A stretch of 64,000 nt of DNA. It comes from Blattamonas nauphoetae. Taxonomy: Eukaryota > Preaxostyla > Oxymonadida. The stretch's first letter is position 1; every line of letters starts with the position of its first letter. A model generated the notes under the pieces. It was not told the DNA's origin. It saw only the letters and a list, made by a program, of their open reading frames with translations, and made no database searches. A program made the position numbers and the translations under genes. The stretch is from assembly GCA_033064195.1 (NCBI GenBank), contig JARBJD010000075.1, positions 62,001 through 126,000 of the forward strand, written 5' to 3'. This document shows positions 23,252-33,341 of this stretch, in pieces.

Positions 23252-24628
23252 TCAACAATCAAGGAGTGAGTGGAGTGGGGGTATAGGTGCAAACATTTCT
23301 GCAAAACATTCCCAGACGTGGGCAAGATATGTATCCTGTTGTTCTGAGGTAGGAGCTTCGTCCTGAGCGACAGTTGGTGTCGGATCTTTGGTTGCTTTGA
23401 TATCTTTAGTTTTTTTGCCATCCTTGGATACTGGTTTCTTTGAGTCAGTTGGGGTCTTTGATCGTTCTCCCGATTTCGGTGTGGTGGCAATTGTGAGGAT
23501 TTCGGCGGGTTTGATCTGAGGAGTTTGTGCTTCGAGTTCTTGTGGTTTTGATTCTTCCAATCCATAAAAAGATGATCGACGGTTGACGGGCTGTTTTGAG
23601 GGGAGAGATTCGGGTGAATGTAGAATTGTATCCAACCGGGATTCAAACAGAACGAAGTCAGAAATGTGGATTATGTAAATCAGGAGAGAAAAGGAAGAGA
23701 GGAGACGATAAAGAAAGATAATTTGATTTTCTGGTGTTGGAGCAAATTCAGAAGGGTAATGATATGGTTTCAGCTTTTCAGGGAGAAGAATGGTCGAGCC
23801 TGATAATTGCGGAATCTCTTGTGTGTTTGTTGGAGCAACCTTAGCCTTGTCTTCTTTTGCAGCAGCCCCCTTCTTTGATGATGGGGCAGCAGATTTCGTT
23901 GGAGAAATGGGGGGTGCCCCTGCTTCTGATGTTGATGGATCATCTTCGATACATTCTTGCCCTCTGAGATATATCAGAAGTTCTCGTTTGAGTTCAAAAC
24001 GTGCTTTTAGGCCTTTCTCAGATAGGATAATGAATGGTTCTTCTGGGGGAAGATTTGGAGTGTTGAAATCGATTTTGATATTTTTGTCACGAGTCCAAAA
24101 TTTTCGTTGCCAAGAACCCTACGAATGGACAAAGATGGCAAGAAAACAGAAATAATGGAAGAAGAAGAAACATCTGAATTGACTATGTCTCCCTCAAACA
24201 CATCTGTTGGGTGACGAAGTGAATCGTGTGATATTTTTGCTTGACTGGACGCTCTCAACTGAAAGAATCCTTCTTCAATCATTTGGATGATAAGTGTTTC
24301 TAGATAATCATGCATTGTTAAGACCTGGAGCCTACAATGATTGAAAGAAGTCGAAGAGAAGTTAAGGAGACCATTTCCCAATAGAACGAGGAGGCATTCG
24401 CTCAATGACATATAGCATCTCATTGATTGCTCTCGTTCGATGTGGTGGGTACTTTAAAACGTGTGGAGTTTGTTCAGGTATCTCAAGACCGAGGTACTCA
24501 TCAAGGAAGAGTTGGGCGAACGCAGCACATGTTACCGCTGTTGAAACTCGAGCTCCATCATCTTCTACATCAAAACAAAGGAGAAATATTTGCTCTGGAA
24601 GCGTCAGAGACCGGACAGTTGAATCCAT
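23252..24628 (-). CDS. GPP34/GOLPH3-like protein
   Basis: Three exons (24372-24628, 24172-24331, 23252-24118) with introns of 40 and 53 bp give 427 aa. The N-terminal 200 residues follow the GPP34 plan: LTLPEQIFLLCFDVEDDG, an alanine/leucine-rich helix (AAFAQLFLDEYLGLEI), LYVIERMPPRSIGKW, then a helix ending IIQMIEEGFFQL. In GOLPH3 this fold binds PI4P at the trans-Golgi and retains glycosyltransferases. The tail is Lys/Pro/Ser-rich with one hydrophobic patch (IIFLYRLLSSFSLLIYII) that could be a membrane segment; that is not typical of GOLPH3. The domain call is moderate and the Golgi role is inferred. Confidence 0.5.
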
Positions 24629-24786
24629 TCGATCATGCCATTATGAATGTTTTTCAATTGGGATTTGAATAAAAAGAGACACTGGTTGCTTAAATGACCC
24701 GAAAACCGATTGAAAACGAGATTCATTGTAAGCAATCTTGAGACAGGCTCCAATTCTAACTATTATGGTTCGAGGGATCCAGACGA

Positions 24787-27768
24787 ATGACCTACCCTAA
24801 ACTCGAGCCACCTGATGGCATCAGACGAGATGACAGAATTCCATTCCCAGACCTTCTTCCTTTATCTCGCATTCCGCCTTCACCTGCATCTCTTGGTGAC
24901 AGTCCATTCGCTCCATCTTATGTGCCACCTGCTCCTCATGTCCTCGGAGGTGGTCTTGTAAACTATTCAGGAAGCCCTTATGAACCACTTGGGGCAGCTA
25001 TTTCCAGACCAACTTCAGTACTTCAGCCGCCACTCCCAGCTCTTATCACCTCAGGTCCTCCCAATTCTACACCTTCAACACCAGGCAGACTCACATCATC
25101 ATCTCTTTTATCAGCTCGTACTCGCAATTCTATCATAGAACATTCGCTAGAGGATCCAGTAAAGCCATCTGCAAAACAGAAATATGAACCACACATCACA
25201 CACCTCAATACCCTTCAAAAATTCTTTCCAGAACATAAGTCATCGAGGAGTTCTGTCATGACCAAGCTTTCTCGACAGAAAATTTCGATGTGCATCCACA
25301 ATCAACAACAAAAACCACACCTCAATTATTTGCGAGAAGACATGAGTACACAAGTGAGTGAACAAAATAAAATCATCCAGAAACAGCAACGGCAGGTTCC
25401 AACACATCCACCAGCTCATTATACAGCTAAACGAGATTTTGTGTTTGAATGGATGAAAACAAAGAGCATTCCTAGCAGACGGAGAGCAGACATCCACAGC
25501 CAACCCATTCCACAGATATTTTCAACAGGATCAAACATGTTGGACTATCCACTTTACACAAAAATCGATAAGTCAACAGAAAAAACCGTCAGCCAGTACA
25601 CATCATTTATATCCTCAACAGCGTATCTTAAGTCGGTTATGTCGACATCAACGTATGCATCTCTGTATCGTACATGGATGTTAAACACTATGAGTGTTGA
25701 ACTCTTTATGGCTGAACAGTACAGTGCATGTTTGTGCGGAGTGTTCAACACGGAGGTTTTCCAGAGGCAATGCACACTCCCTGTTCCTACACCAAACCCT
25801 TCTCTCCAACCAATACCCGATAACCTCGTTTTACCTCGCAGTAGTGTGGCAAATCCAAGTGATCGTCACCAACGCTTTCCATTCTCAGACTATTCCAGAA
25901 AACAACCACGAACTCCTACTCCAGATTTGTATCCGGAATTTGTAATTTCTACATTTGCTCCAACGCTATATCCACCCGTGTCATCTGGAAATCCGTCTAG
26001 CTACGATTACATCCCACCATTCATCCACAAAAGAGATCTCATCCACTACCGACCAAAATTACAACAATCCGGGGTAATTCCAGCAAATCTTCCTCGTACA
26101 TTAACAAGAGAGGAGAATTACGAGATGCTGGAAGATGCTCTCTTTGATTTGGACGAAAGAATTTTCTGCCAATCGCATTGGAAACACACAAAGAATGCCG
26201 CAACTATTCCCTGGATGAATAACAATCAGTCTTACCTCCTCAAACGTCCATGTTCTGCAATCCAATTACCTTCCATCTCTTCATTCAATCGGAAGAACGC
26301 GCACCTCTATCCATCTCTCTCTCCTCTTTCAGCATTTGCATCACGTCATTCTTACTCGTCAACACGATATCTGTTCCACTCTTCTAATGGCCTTAATCAC
26401 ACACCACTCTTCCAAATGCTCCAAGATCGTCGACGCAGCTCAAGTTGGACCCCAGATGAGAAAGAACGATTTGTTCTTGTTTCTCTCATTCACCCACGGA
26501 ATTACGAAGCTATTGCACGAGAATCACTTGTTAATAAAACAAGAAGCGACCTTCGGGACTTCGCAATGTTCGACATTGGTCTTCGCAAAAGAAAGCCCCA
26601 AAAGTCCAAATCGAATACAGATGCCGCTGTCCCACCCATTATCTTTGACAATTCCAATCAAATTGATCCTCTCCCAAAGGAACCTGCACAGCAACCGTCG
26701 GAGACAGCGACAACTGCCAATCCACCTGTGACCCATCCTTACATGACCAGCAGGCCACTGCAGTACTTCAATTCGAATCCAATCCAACGATGGATCCGAG
26801 AGTGTGGAGTAGCGATGGGAATTGCTCTGATTGAAGAGACAGAAGAGCTGAAGGAGAACGCAGAAATTGAAAGAAATATTAAACTCAAATTCCAACAAAC
26901 TTCGCAAGACTACATCCCCGCTCTTCCCGAAAAAGACCTCCAGCATTATATTGTGGATCAGGCCGAGACTTCATCGTTTGAGGGGGGCTCATCTTCTCTC
27001 GTCTCTCGAATCCTCACCTCGCTCCCTCTTAATCGGACGCGCCTCCCTCCTCTTCATTTCCCATCTCTGCTGGAACCGCCCACTCCTCCGCCCGACGTTC
27101 CTCGTCATTCCAACCTCACTCCACCTCAGTCACCAATCCCGTCCACACCGTCTCACCAAGCAAGGGAACTGAAGAATCTGCTCAACCACAACTCACTTGT
27201 CACCACCAATCTTCCCGAAAAGAGGCAAAAGTCAGTTCTGAACGAATCGAAAGACAACGATGAGAAAGTGGAATCCATCTTCATGTCCACTCGACAGGGC
27301 AACCTTGGGGAGAAGTTGGGAGTAATCCCACAGGCTTCGCCAGTGGAGAGAGAGAAACTCTTTCTTTTCAACGTGTTTGACCCGCCTTCCGCCCAATCTC
27401 TCTTCCGCAACCCGCACTATCCTCCGAACGTCCTCTCAATCACCCAAGTTCGACGGCAAAGTGTCAAGGACTTTCTTTCATCCTCACATGTCAGGACAGA
27501 GAATCAGTTTGTTCTGAACGAACAACTACACAACGTGAAACGGATGTACCCACGACGTGTGGGTGGGCACATCAACTACAGTTTCTATGGGAATGGGATC
27601 GGAGTTGTCCAGACTGTTCAGCAACACAATATCCCAGAGGACCAGTTTCCTATCCCTCAGCAGGAGTCTCAGGAGCCTTATGGGTCTCTCAAAGATGTCT
27701 GGTTCAACAGACCTCCGCCATCCATGAGACTCCCGAACACTCTGTCGTCAACATCAACGCGAATGTGA
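24787..27768 (+). CDS. SANT/Myb-domain protein, possibly NCoR/Snt1-like corepressor
   Basis: Single open frame of 993 aa beginning at the ATG at 24787. Most of the chain is proline- and serine-rich. At about residues 550-600 there is a recognisable SANT fold: SSWTPDEKERFVLVSLIHP, then RNYEAIARESLVNKTRSDLRDFA. The tryptophan, the PRNYEAIA helix and NKT-x-DLRDF match SANT domains of the NCoR/SMRT/Snt1 class, which bind histone tails or deacetylases. Upstream, residues 130-230 contain basic, glutamine-rich helices. The corepressor idea is inference from that single domain; no deacetylase-binding partner can be seen nearby. The gene is divergent from the GPP34-like gene, 158 bp apart. Confidence 0.55.
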   Translation: MTYPKLEPPDGIRRDDRIPFPDLLPLSRIPPSPASLGDSPFAPSYVPPAPHVLGGGLVNYSGSPYEPLGAAISRPTSVLQPPLPALITSGPPNSTPSTPGRLTSSSLLSARTRNSIIEHSLEDPVKPSAKQKYEPHITHLNTLQKFFPEHKSSRSSVMTKLSRQKISMCIHNQQQKPHLNYLREDMSTQVSEQNKIIQKQQRQVPTHPPAHYTAKRDFVFEWMKTKSIPSRRRADIHSQPIPQIFSTGSNMLDYPLYTKIDKSTEKTVSQYTSFISSTAYLKSVMSTSTYASLYRTWMLNTMSVELFMAEQYSACLCGVFNTEVFQRQCTLPVPTPNPSLQPIPDNLVLPRSSVANPSDRHQRFPFSDYSRKQPRTPTPDLYPEFVISTFAPTLYPPVSSGNPSSYDYIPPFIHKRDLIHYRPKLQQSGVIPANLPRTLTREENYEMLEDALFDLDERIFCQSHWKHTKNAATIPWMNNNQSYLLKRPCSAIQLPSISSFNRKNAHLYPSLSPLSAFASRHSYSSTRYLFHSSNGLNHTPLFQMLQDRRRSSSWTPDEKERFVLVSLIHPRNYEAIARESLVNKTRSDLRDFAMFDIGLRKRKPQKSKSNTDAAVPPIIFDNSNQIDPLPKEPAQQPSETATTANPPVTHPYMTSRPLQYFNSNPIQRWIRECGVAMGIALIEETEELKENAEIERNIKLKFQQTSQDYIPALPEKDLQHYIVDQAETSSFEGGSSSLVSRILTSLPLNRTRLPPLHFPSLLEPPTPPPDVPRHSNLTPPQSPIPSTPSHQARELKNLLNHNSLVTTNLPEKRQKSVLNESKDNDEKVESIFMSTRQGNLGEKLGVIPQASPVEREKLFLFNVFDPPSAQSLFRNPHYPPNVLSITQVRRQSVKDFLSSSHVRTENQFVLNEQLHNVKRMYPRRVGGHINYSFYGNGIGVVQTVQQHNIPEDQFPIPQQESQEPYGSLKDVWFNRPPPSMRLPNTLSSTSTRM

Positions 27769-27923
27769 CACTTATTTATTGTTAACTTCATTTCACTTTT
27801 AATTTTCGTGAAATTCATGCAACCTCAAGTTTTTTCTCGAAATTTCGAACATTCATGGTTCGATCCGTTAGACGTTTTTTGAACGGAGCTTCAATCAATC
27901 CAAACACATATTTGGTGTAATCA

Positions 27924-28649
27924 ATGAGTAATCCAGGTGATTTCAACGATTATCGATTTACAGCTCAAGAAATAGACAGCTTATCAAATCTTTTGCTTTC
28001 TCAAGCTGATGAACAGGAGAAAAAACAACAAGAAGCTGTCGGTCTTTCACACGCATCTAATCCTGGAAACATCGGAGCTCCTTCACAATCGAGACCTGTT
28101 GGCTCGAAACCGCCCCAATTCGCCAAGAAGCCAAAACCACCTTCGAAATATCAAATTTGGACGGAAGAAGAACTCGATAAGCAACCTTATTTTGAACCAA
28201 TTGATGAACGAATTGAACCACAGTGTCTTTTTCAACTCTTTTTTCATCTTTTCATCCAAGATACGACATCCTCTTCAAACAGAGTGTTGGAGCCGAGGAC
28301 GTATTCTTTGGGTTAAGTGGAAAAGTTCCTTCTATAGATTCTTGCGATTCTATCCTTCTCAAAATCTCCCTTCCTGGAGAAAATGTGAAAGAAATCAGCA
28401 CTGAGTTGGCACCTCGACTGTTCACTCTTCGATCACCGAAATTGTTTGATTTCCTCTTTACTATTTACTTTCTTCAGTAAGCTGACTGTTGGACTTCCAC
28501 GAGTTGTCAAAGATAAAGAGGGCCGTGCTGAATGGGACCCAAAGAAATCACTTCTCTCCGTAACTGTTCCCATTGACACACGACAGAGCTTCGAAGACGG
28601 AATTCCTAATGAACAGGAAAATGAAGACGAGAAATATACAGTTCAATAA
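27924..28649 (+). CDS. DNAAF6: PIH1D3/DNAAF6-like dynein arm preassembly factor
   Basis: Three exons (27924-28222, 28261-28443, 28478-28649) separated by introns of 38 and 34 bp give 217 aa. The diagnostic PIH/CS region starts in exon 2: YDILFKQSVGAEDVFFGLSG, then LLKISLPGENVKEISTEL and LRSPKF, followed by KLTVGLPRVV and AEWDPKKSLLSVTV. This matches PIH1D3 (DNAAF6), an HSP90 co-chaperone needed to preassemble axonemal dyneins in the cytoplasm before import into flagella. The protein ends in an acidic tail. Its presence together with IFT57 indicates a motile flagellum. Confidence 0.88.
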
Positions 28650-29198
28650 CCACCCTTTCATGGACGACGCCATCTGTTCTCAAGATTCCGCTCTTCATTT
28701 ATCATCACTCTTCATCTTGAATCGTACACCTCTCAGTCAACCATATTTCCATTCAAAATACATTTGATCTCCCCATTCACCCATCTTCGAACAGCCATAT
28801 CTAAAACCCAGCTGGTTGAATCAAACATCATCTTTTCTTCAACATATCCGAGTTTAGATGCACCGTCTCTCTTTCATCATGCAGCCAACCCAAAAAAATC
28901 TAAATTCACCTTTTTTCATCAACCATTCGAACTCCCTCGTGAATAATATGACTATCCTCTTCTTTTGTGATTCTTGAGTGTTGTTCTTCTTTCTATTCTG
29001 TTCCAATTTCAATAAATAGTGAGACATATTGTACCTTATTGACTATCCGTCTCCGAGCAACGACTCGTCCAATGGACGAGTTGTCGGCATGATCCACGAA
29101 GGCCGGAAACGAGTAATAGGAGGCTTGTTTCATCACAAATAAACATTCTCGTGAAGTGTCATCAAAACGAAAGAGCAGAACAAAAATGGCGAATCCTT
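28650..29198. other. Intergenic, 549 bp; no gene supported
   Basis: Lies between the tail-to-tail genes DNAAF6 and LEO1. Short open stretches exist on both strands (for example an ATG at 28661 on plus and a 57-codon frame on minus), but none has a recognisable domain or convincing splice partner. A short inverted repeat with a 10-12 bp stem, ACTCGTCC facing GGACGAGT, lies at about 29053-29083 and could form a hairpin. Confidence 0.5.
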
Positions 29199-30330
29199 CT
29201 ACATTTCGAAGTCCTCATCGCTTTCGTGGTCGGATGATGTGACTGACGGACTGTTCCCAAACACATCGCCAGACGACTCCTGACTCGGTGGGAACTCATC
29301 ATCCATCGAATCATCTGAAGCTTGTCGTGCTTTCTTCTTCTTCTTTTTGGGTGCAGCTTTTCGGGCTTTAGGTTTTGATCGTCCTTTGGTTTTTCGACGC
29401 CGTGTTGTCGTTTTGCGAGGCTTCGGAGAATCCTGAGAAGAATGAAACAAAAGGAGAGCAAACTTCGTCATCAAAATTATCGGAATCTGGTTTAGGACGA
29501 GCAGGGGCTAAAAAAGAGGAGATGTTGAAGAAAGACAAGGAAATGAGGATTTGGTTGAGAAGTCACACGATGCTCAGATTCGTCATTATCCTCATCTGGT
29601 TCAAGGGTTATGTCTCTATTGGACCGAATAGCATTCAATCTATTCTTGTAGTGAGATTTCTCCTGATCTGCTGCTATCTGTTGGAGTTGGTTGGTTTTTG
29701 CCAGTGGATCTTCAGTAACATCTGATGTGTACACTTTTCGCCGTTGGTTATACTTTGACCGAGCTTGCTCTTTAAGTTTTTCAAATGTTCTATGAAGAAA
29801 AGATGACCCTAATGGGAGCAGACGATGACTTTTCCGAGACAGCTTGGGCAGTAAATTTCCCATAAATACGATTGTGAGCGGCATATGCTGGTCCACGTTT
29901 GACATAGACAAACTGATTGGTTGAATGCTCGTGGACGAGATCGTAGCATTCTTTCCCAACGAACAAACTTAAAGAACCGTCCGACCATGTTACTAAGCGA
30001 GCATTTGAGATTCGCTAGGGAGTAAAAAGAAGAAAAACCATAGTATGTGAGAATGTGAAGAATGACGAGAACTATAAAAATGTGTACCTGAAATGAACCG
30101 TCAGGCATCATGATGTTCTTCCAGCGAATAAGATTCAATGTTTGCCATCTTTTTTGTCTGTCAATACTATTTAATTGAAATTCTTCTCGGAAAATTTCCT
30201 CACAAAATGGTCTAGGCTGTACACCGACAGAGGTAGGAAGCTTGAGAATGTAAAGTTGCTTTTGAGGAGCGGGAGGAATGACTGGAAGCTGATAATCGGC
30301 TTCAAGATCTTGATCTTCAACTTCAGACAT
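29199..30330 (-). CDS. LEO1: LEO1, PAF1 transcription-elongation complex subunit
   Basis: Five exons: 30088-30330, 29824-30014, 29569-29789, 29464-29507 and 29199-29432; introns are 73, 34, 61 and 31 bp. The joined protein is 310 aa, shorter than animal LEO1 because the long acidic N-terminus is nearly absent. The conserved core is clear: LPTSVGVQPRPF, NLIRWKNIMMPDGSFQ, RISNARLVTWSDGSLSLFVG, and the later KYNQRRKVYTSDVTED segment. The C-terminus has a basic KKKKKK run and an acidic end. LEO1 binds PAF1 and RNA on elongating Pol II and supports histone modification. Intron 2 was placed so that the frame continues after SEKSS. Confidence 0.9.
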
Positions 30331-30409
30331 CTTTTCTTGTGAAAAAATGCGGTTAAATAGACTGAGATGGAATCGCCAAGATCAGGCCATTTTCTTACAC
30401 TCAAATTGG

Positions 30410-30581
30410 ATGATCACGGATAACCAGGTATCCCGTTCAATTATCCATTCATTTCACACATTATCTCCCTAATCAGCTATATCGACTATCACAAGCCCTT
30501 ACTGTGATTGGATTCTCACTCTGCGCAGTCTACTTCTTTGTCCAAAGCTCAGCAGAAAAAAAGAAGAAAGAAAACAAGTAG
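30410..30581 (+). CDS. OST4: OST4, 40-residue oligosaccharyltransferase subunit
   Basis: Tiny two-exon gene: exon 1 is 30410-30427 (six codons, MITDNQ) and exon 2 is 30477-30581, ending in TAG; the 49-bp intron is GTATCC..CTAATCAG. The start MITDNQL matches the OST4 signature (human MITDVQL, yeast MISDEQL). It is followed by one membrane helix, IGFSLCAVYFFVQS, and a lysine-rich end, with the family length. OST4 stabilises the Stt3-Ost3 subcomplex of the ER N-glycosylation enzyme. The gene is divergent from LEO1, 79 bp between the starts. Its size makes it easy to miss by automatic calling. Confidence 0.87.
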
Positions 30582-31017
30582 AAGATCACGCATACCCATC
30601 TGTAGAAGAATCACCGATGTTATCTCTTCTTTCATCCATCCAAAGCTTGACACACCACTTCGCAATCATCCTGTTTTCTGAGCCTTCTCTCGACTCTCTC
30701 TCTCTGTGTCAAACCGTCATTCTGATTTTTAGTGGTGTTTTATGACTGGCCTTCTCAGATTTTGGTTAAAATACTCTCATCTTCTGCCAGTGACAGCTTT
30801 TCACGTCCATTCTCATTGGAGTGAATACCGAATGATTCAACAGAGATCATCCTCTTATATTCAACAACCATGAAGTGGATTTTATCTCCTTCCATTTTTG
30901 GAGATCCGATTGTACAACTCGTGTGAAGAGACACAAGCATCTGCTGGTGTTTTCACTCCGACCTCTGTCAAAAGGCACCTAATAAATGATGGGGGCGTAT
31001 AATCAAACTCAGGGCAA
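30582..31017. other. Intergenic, 436 bp; no gene seen
   Basis: Between convergent OST4 and eIF2B-alpha. It is pyrimidine-rich near 30670-30720 (a TC-repeat patch). No open frame with family resemblance and no tRNA-like cloverleaf was found by eye. Confidence 0.5.
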
Positions 31018-32024
31018 TCAAACTACAATCTAGATAAAAGAAGAAGTTGAGACAAACGAGAACTGCATCCTGAGGAGGTGTCGTGATCGTTCTAAGCGGT
31101 GGGAGAGGTGTCAAGTTCCTTAAATGTCCCTAATCAAAAATATGAAGGCAATGAAGTCAAACTTGTGAAAGTGGATAGAGCTTGCTGAATTTGTAGCTTT
31201 CAGCTGCCACGAAGAAATCTTTTTGATGCTCCAGTGCAATTGATGAGACTGTTCTCGTCCCCGTCTTCATTTTAAAGGATAATAAAGTCAGAAGGATCCA
31301 TACTTTGTTGATGATACCTCCGTTCTCTGTCACAGCTACAGCGCCAACTAGAACAGTGTCAATCTCTGATATAATAGTACTAAGGGCAATATCTGGAACT
31401 AGAACCTTCTGAAAAGGTTCAAATCTCTCTAAAGATGCAAGAAATTCTTGTCTGTCTCATAGGATGCATGTGGAGGAACAAACCCTGAGTTATCTCCGCC
31501 CTGAAGTGCATAAACAGTAAATGAAAACTCTTGGCGAGCGTAATCGAGGCATTTTGCTACAGCACGTGATTTGGAATATGTTAAAACTTTCTGAATCTTG
31601 ATGAAAATGAAAGGGAAAAACCAGTCCGTCCCTGAAGAATCGGATTGCATGCTTTGCAATTTCTTTTCGTGACAACTCAGGTTCGTCAATGACATCTTTT
31701 TCCTTTTGGCGCATCTCTTCTTTGATTTCGTGAATCTGTTTAACGCTCATGATTCGGAGATCTTGAAAGAAAAGGTCTGTGACAGGTTTCATAATAATAT
31801 TGGTTGGATTTTGTGAACAGAGTGTTTCTATTGCATTCTTTATAGTCTGTTGAAAACCTTGAAATGTAGTTTCTGTTCAGATTGAAAGAAAAGTGATGAA
31901 TCCCTGAGAACTACACACCTCCAGTCCGTTTCACAACTTCTATCAGTGCTAACCTTGTTGCTGTAGCATCTTCATGATGCCTCCTTTTCTCGTTGTAGAT
32001 GTCACAAACAGATTGTTCGTTCAT
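31018..32024 (-). CDS. EIF2B1: eIF2B alpha subunit
   Basis: Regulatory subunit of the guanine nucleotide exchange factor for eIF2. Seven exons (31919-32024, 31622-31872, 31484-31590, 31304-31451, 31163-31264, 31058-31129, 31018-31029) with introns of 46, 31, 32, 39, 33 and 28 bp join to 265 aa. Core blocks are LKVLTYSKSRAV, FTVYALQGGDNSG, EFLASLERFEPFQKVLVPD, a VLVGA segment, TENGGIINK and FFVAAESYKFSKLYPL, all in the order of the eIF2B alpha/beta/delta fold; the VENGGIINK-like block and short N-terminus favour alpha. The end (TPPQDAVLIVV) is shorter than in animals, and the final exon of three codons plus stop is the least certain part. Confidence 0.87.
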
Positions 32025-32273
32025 GTTGAGTGAAAGATGACGAATTTTTTCTTATGGTGAAATAGACATTGTCCACATGATATCTCCTCAACACTAATTT
32101 CTCACATTCCGCCTTGATTAGAGGGGTATTGAATCATAGTGGTGTTGCCGTAGAATGCAAGGGACAGATTTTGTCGAACAAAGAGAAGATGGGAATAATA
32201 TTGGAGGGAATGACGTTTTCTTCTCGATAAACCAGGAACAGATAAATAAATCAGTAACTAGTTAGAAAATTAA

Positions 32274-33288
32274 TCATAGGACATTGAGGTCAAGCGGGTA
32301 CACTTCCTTATGCTTGTTTCTTTTGTGAATTCCTTCAATGAGAGTTCCCAGGCGGGTAAACTCCGCCATGGAATCAGGGCCGAGAGTGGACATGAGTGAA
32401 CTGCTATCGATTTCACTCATCCCCAAAATTTCAGTGAAAAGCTCAACGAAATCATATGAGCAGCCTCTATGGGAAATAAAGGACATTAAGGAACATACAT
32501 CTCTTCTTCATCTGTTTGTCCCTCCCAAAGGTCTGCAGAAGGAGGAGAATTCAAGACAGAATCAGGTAGCTTCAAGAATCGTGAGACAGCAAAAACTTCA
32601 CTTTTATGCAGATCTGCGATTAGTTGTATGTCGGATATCCCGTCACCAGCCTTACAAAAGTAGTATAAATATCCATCCTCGTCTAAAAATGTGATATAAA
32701 GAAGATAGAACCTTTGTTTCCAGTTCCAACAACGACTGACGGGATCTTTGCAGTACTGGAAAGTACCTGCGCAACATAATAGGCAACAGGGGTTCGCATG
32801 TACGATCTTAGTTGACCACGGGAAAATTCATTGCCCTCGAGTTTGAGCTTCGAGCAATAAAGAAGAAGTTGAGGAAGATACCGAAGATTCTGTAATTTGG
32901 AGGAGTTGGTCGAAAACTGGTGTTTGATCCACTGTAATTAGTTCTAGGCCAATGGATTTCGCCACCTCATCAGCTCTTGATTGGATAGAGGCGGTACTCT
33001 GAGAGGATGAAGATTGAGAGGAAATACATGGATCGGCTGTGCCACTCCTACAACTCGTTCGATGGGTGAGCCTTCAAGTTTTTGTGCGTATAAGCAGATT
33101 GCAGCAACACATGACGAATCAACTCCACCCGACATGTTGATAACTAAACCTTTTAACCCAGACTTCTTCATGTAATCGTTGAGAAGATTTGCCTTCGCAA
33201 GAAGCCATTCTTCTGGTTTGAAATCTCGTGCATGTCTGACTTTTTCTAGAGCAGATTGGAGTTCTTGGTGGAGTGGTGGCAATGGCAT
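32274..33288 (-). CDS. NADE: NAD+ synthetase, ammonia-dependent type
   Basis: Adenylates nicotinic acid adenine dinucleotide and amidates it to NAD. Five exons (33028-33288, 32882-32998, 32712-32847, 32499-32682, 32274-32466) with introns of 29, 34, 29 and 32 bp give 296 aa. The N-type PP-loop is NMSGGVDSSC. Downstream blocks are VAQPIHSTASIQSRA, GNEFSRGQLRSYMRTPVAYY, VVVGTGNKDEDGYLYYF, GDGISDIQLIADLHKSEV and PSADLWEGQTDEEE. There is no nitrilase/glutaminase domain, unlike animal and fungal NADSYN, so ammonia is the likely nitrogen donor unless a partner supplies it. The type resembles prokaryotic NadE; lateral origin is possible but not shown here. Confidence 0.93.
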
Positions 33289-33341
33289 GATTGTAATTAT
33301 GCTACGATCGAACTACAAAATGAAGAAATTGGGTGAAGTGT

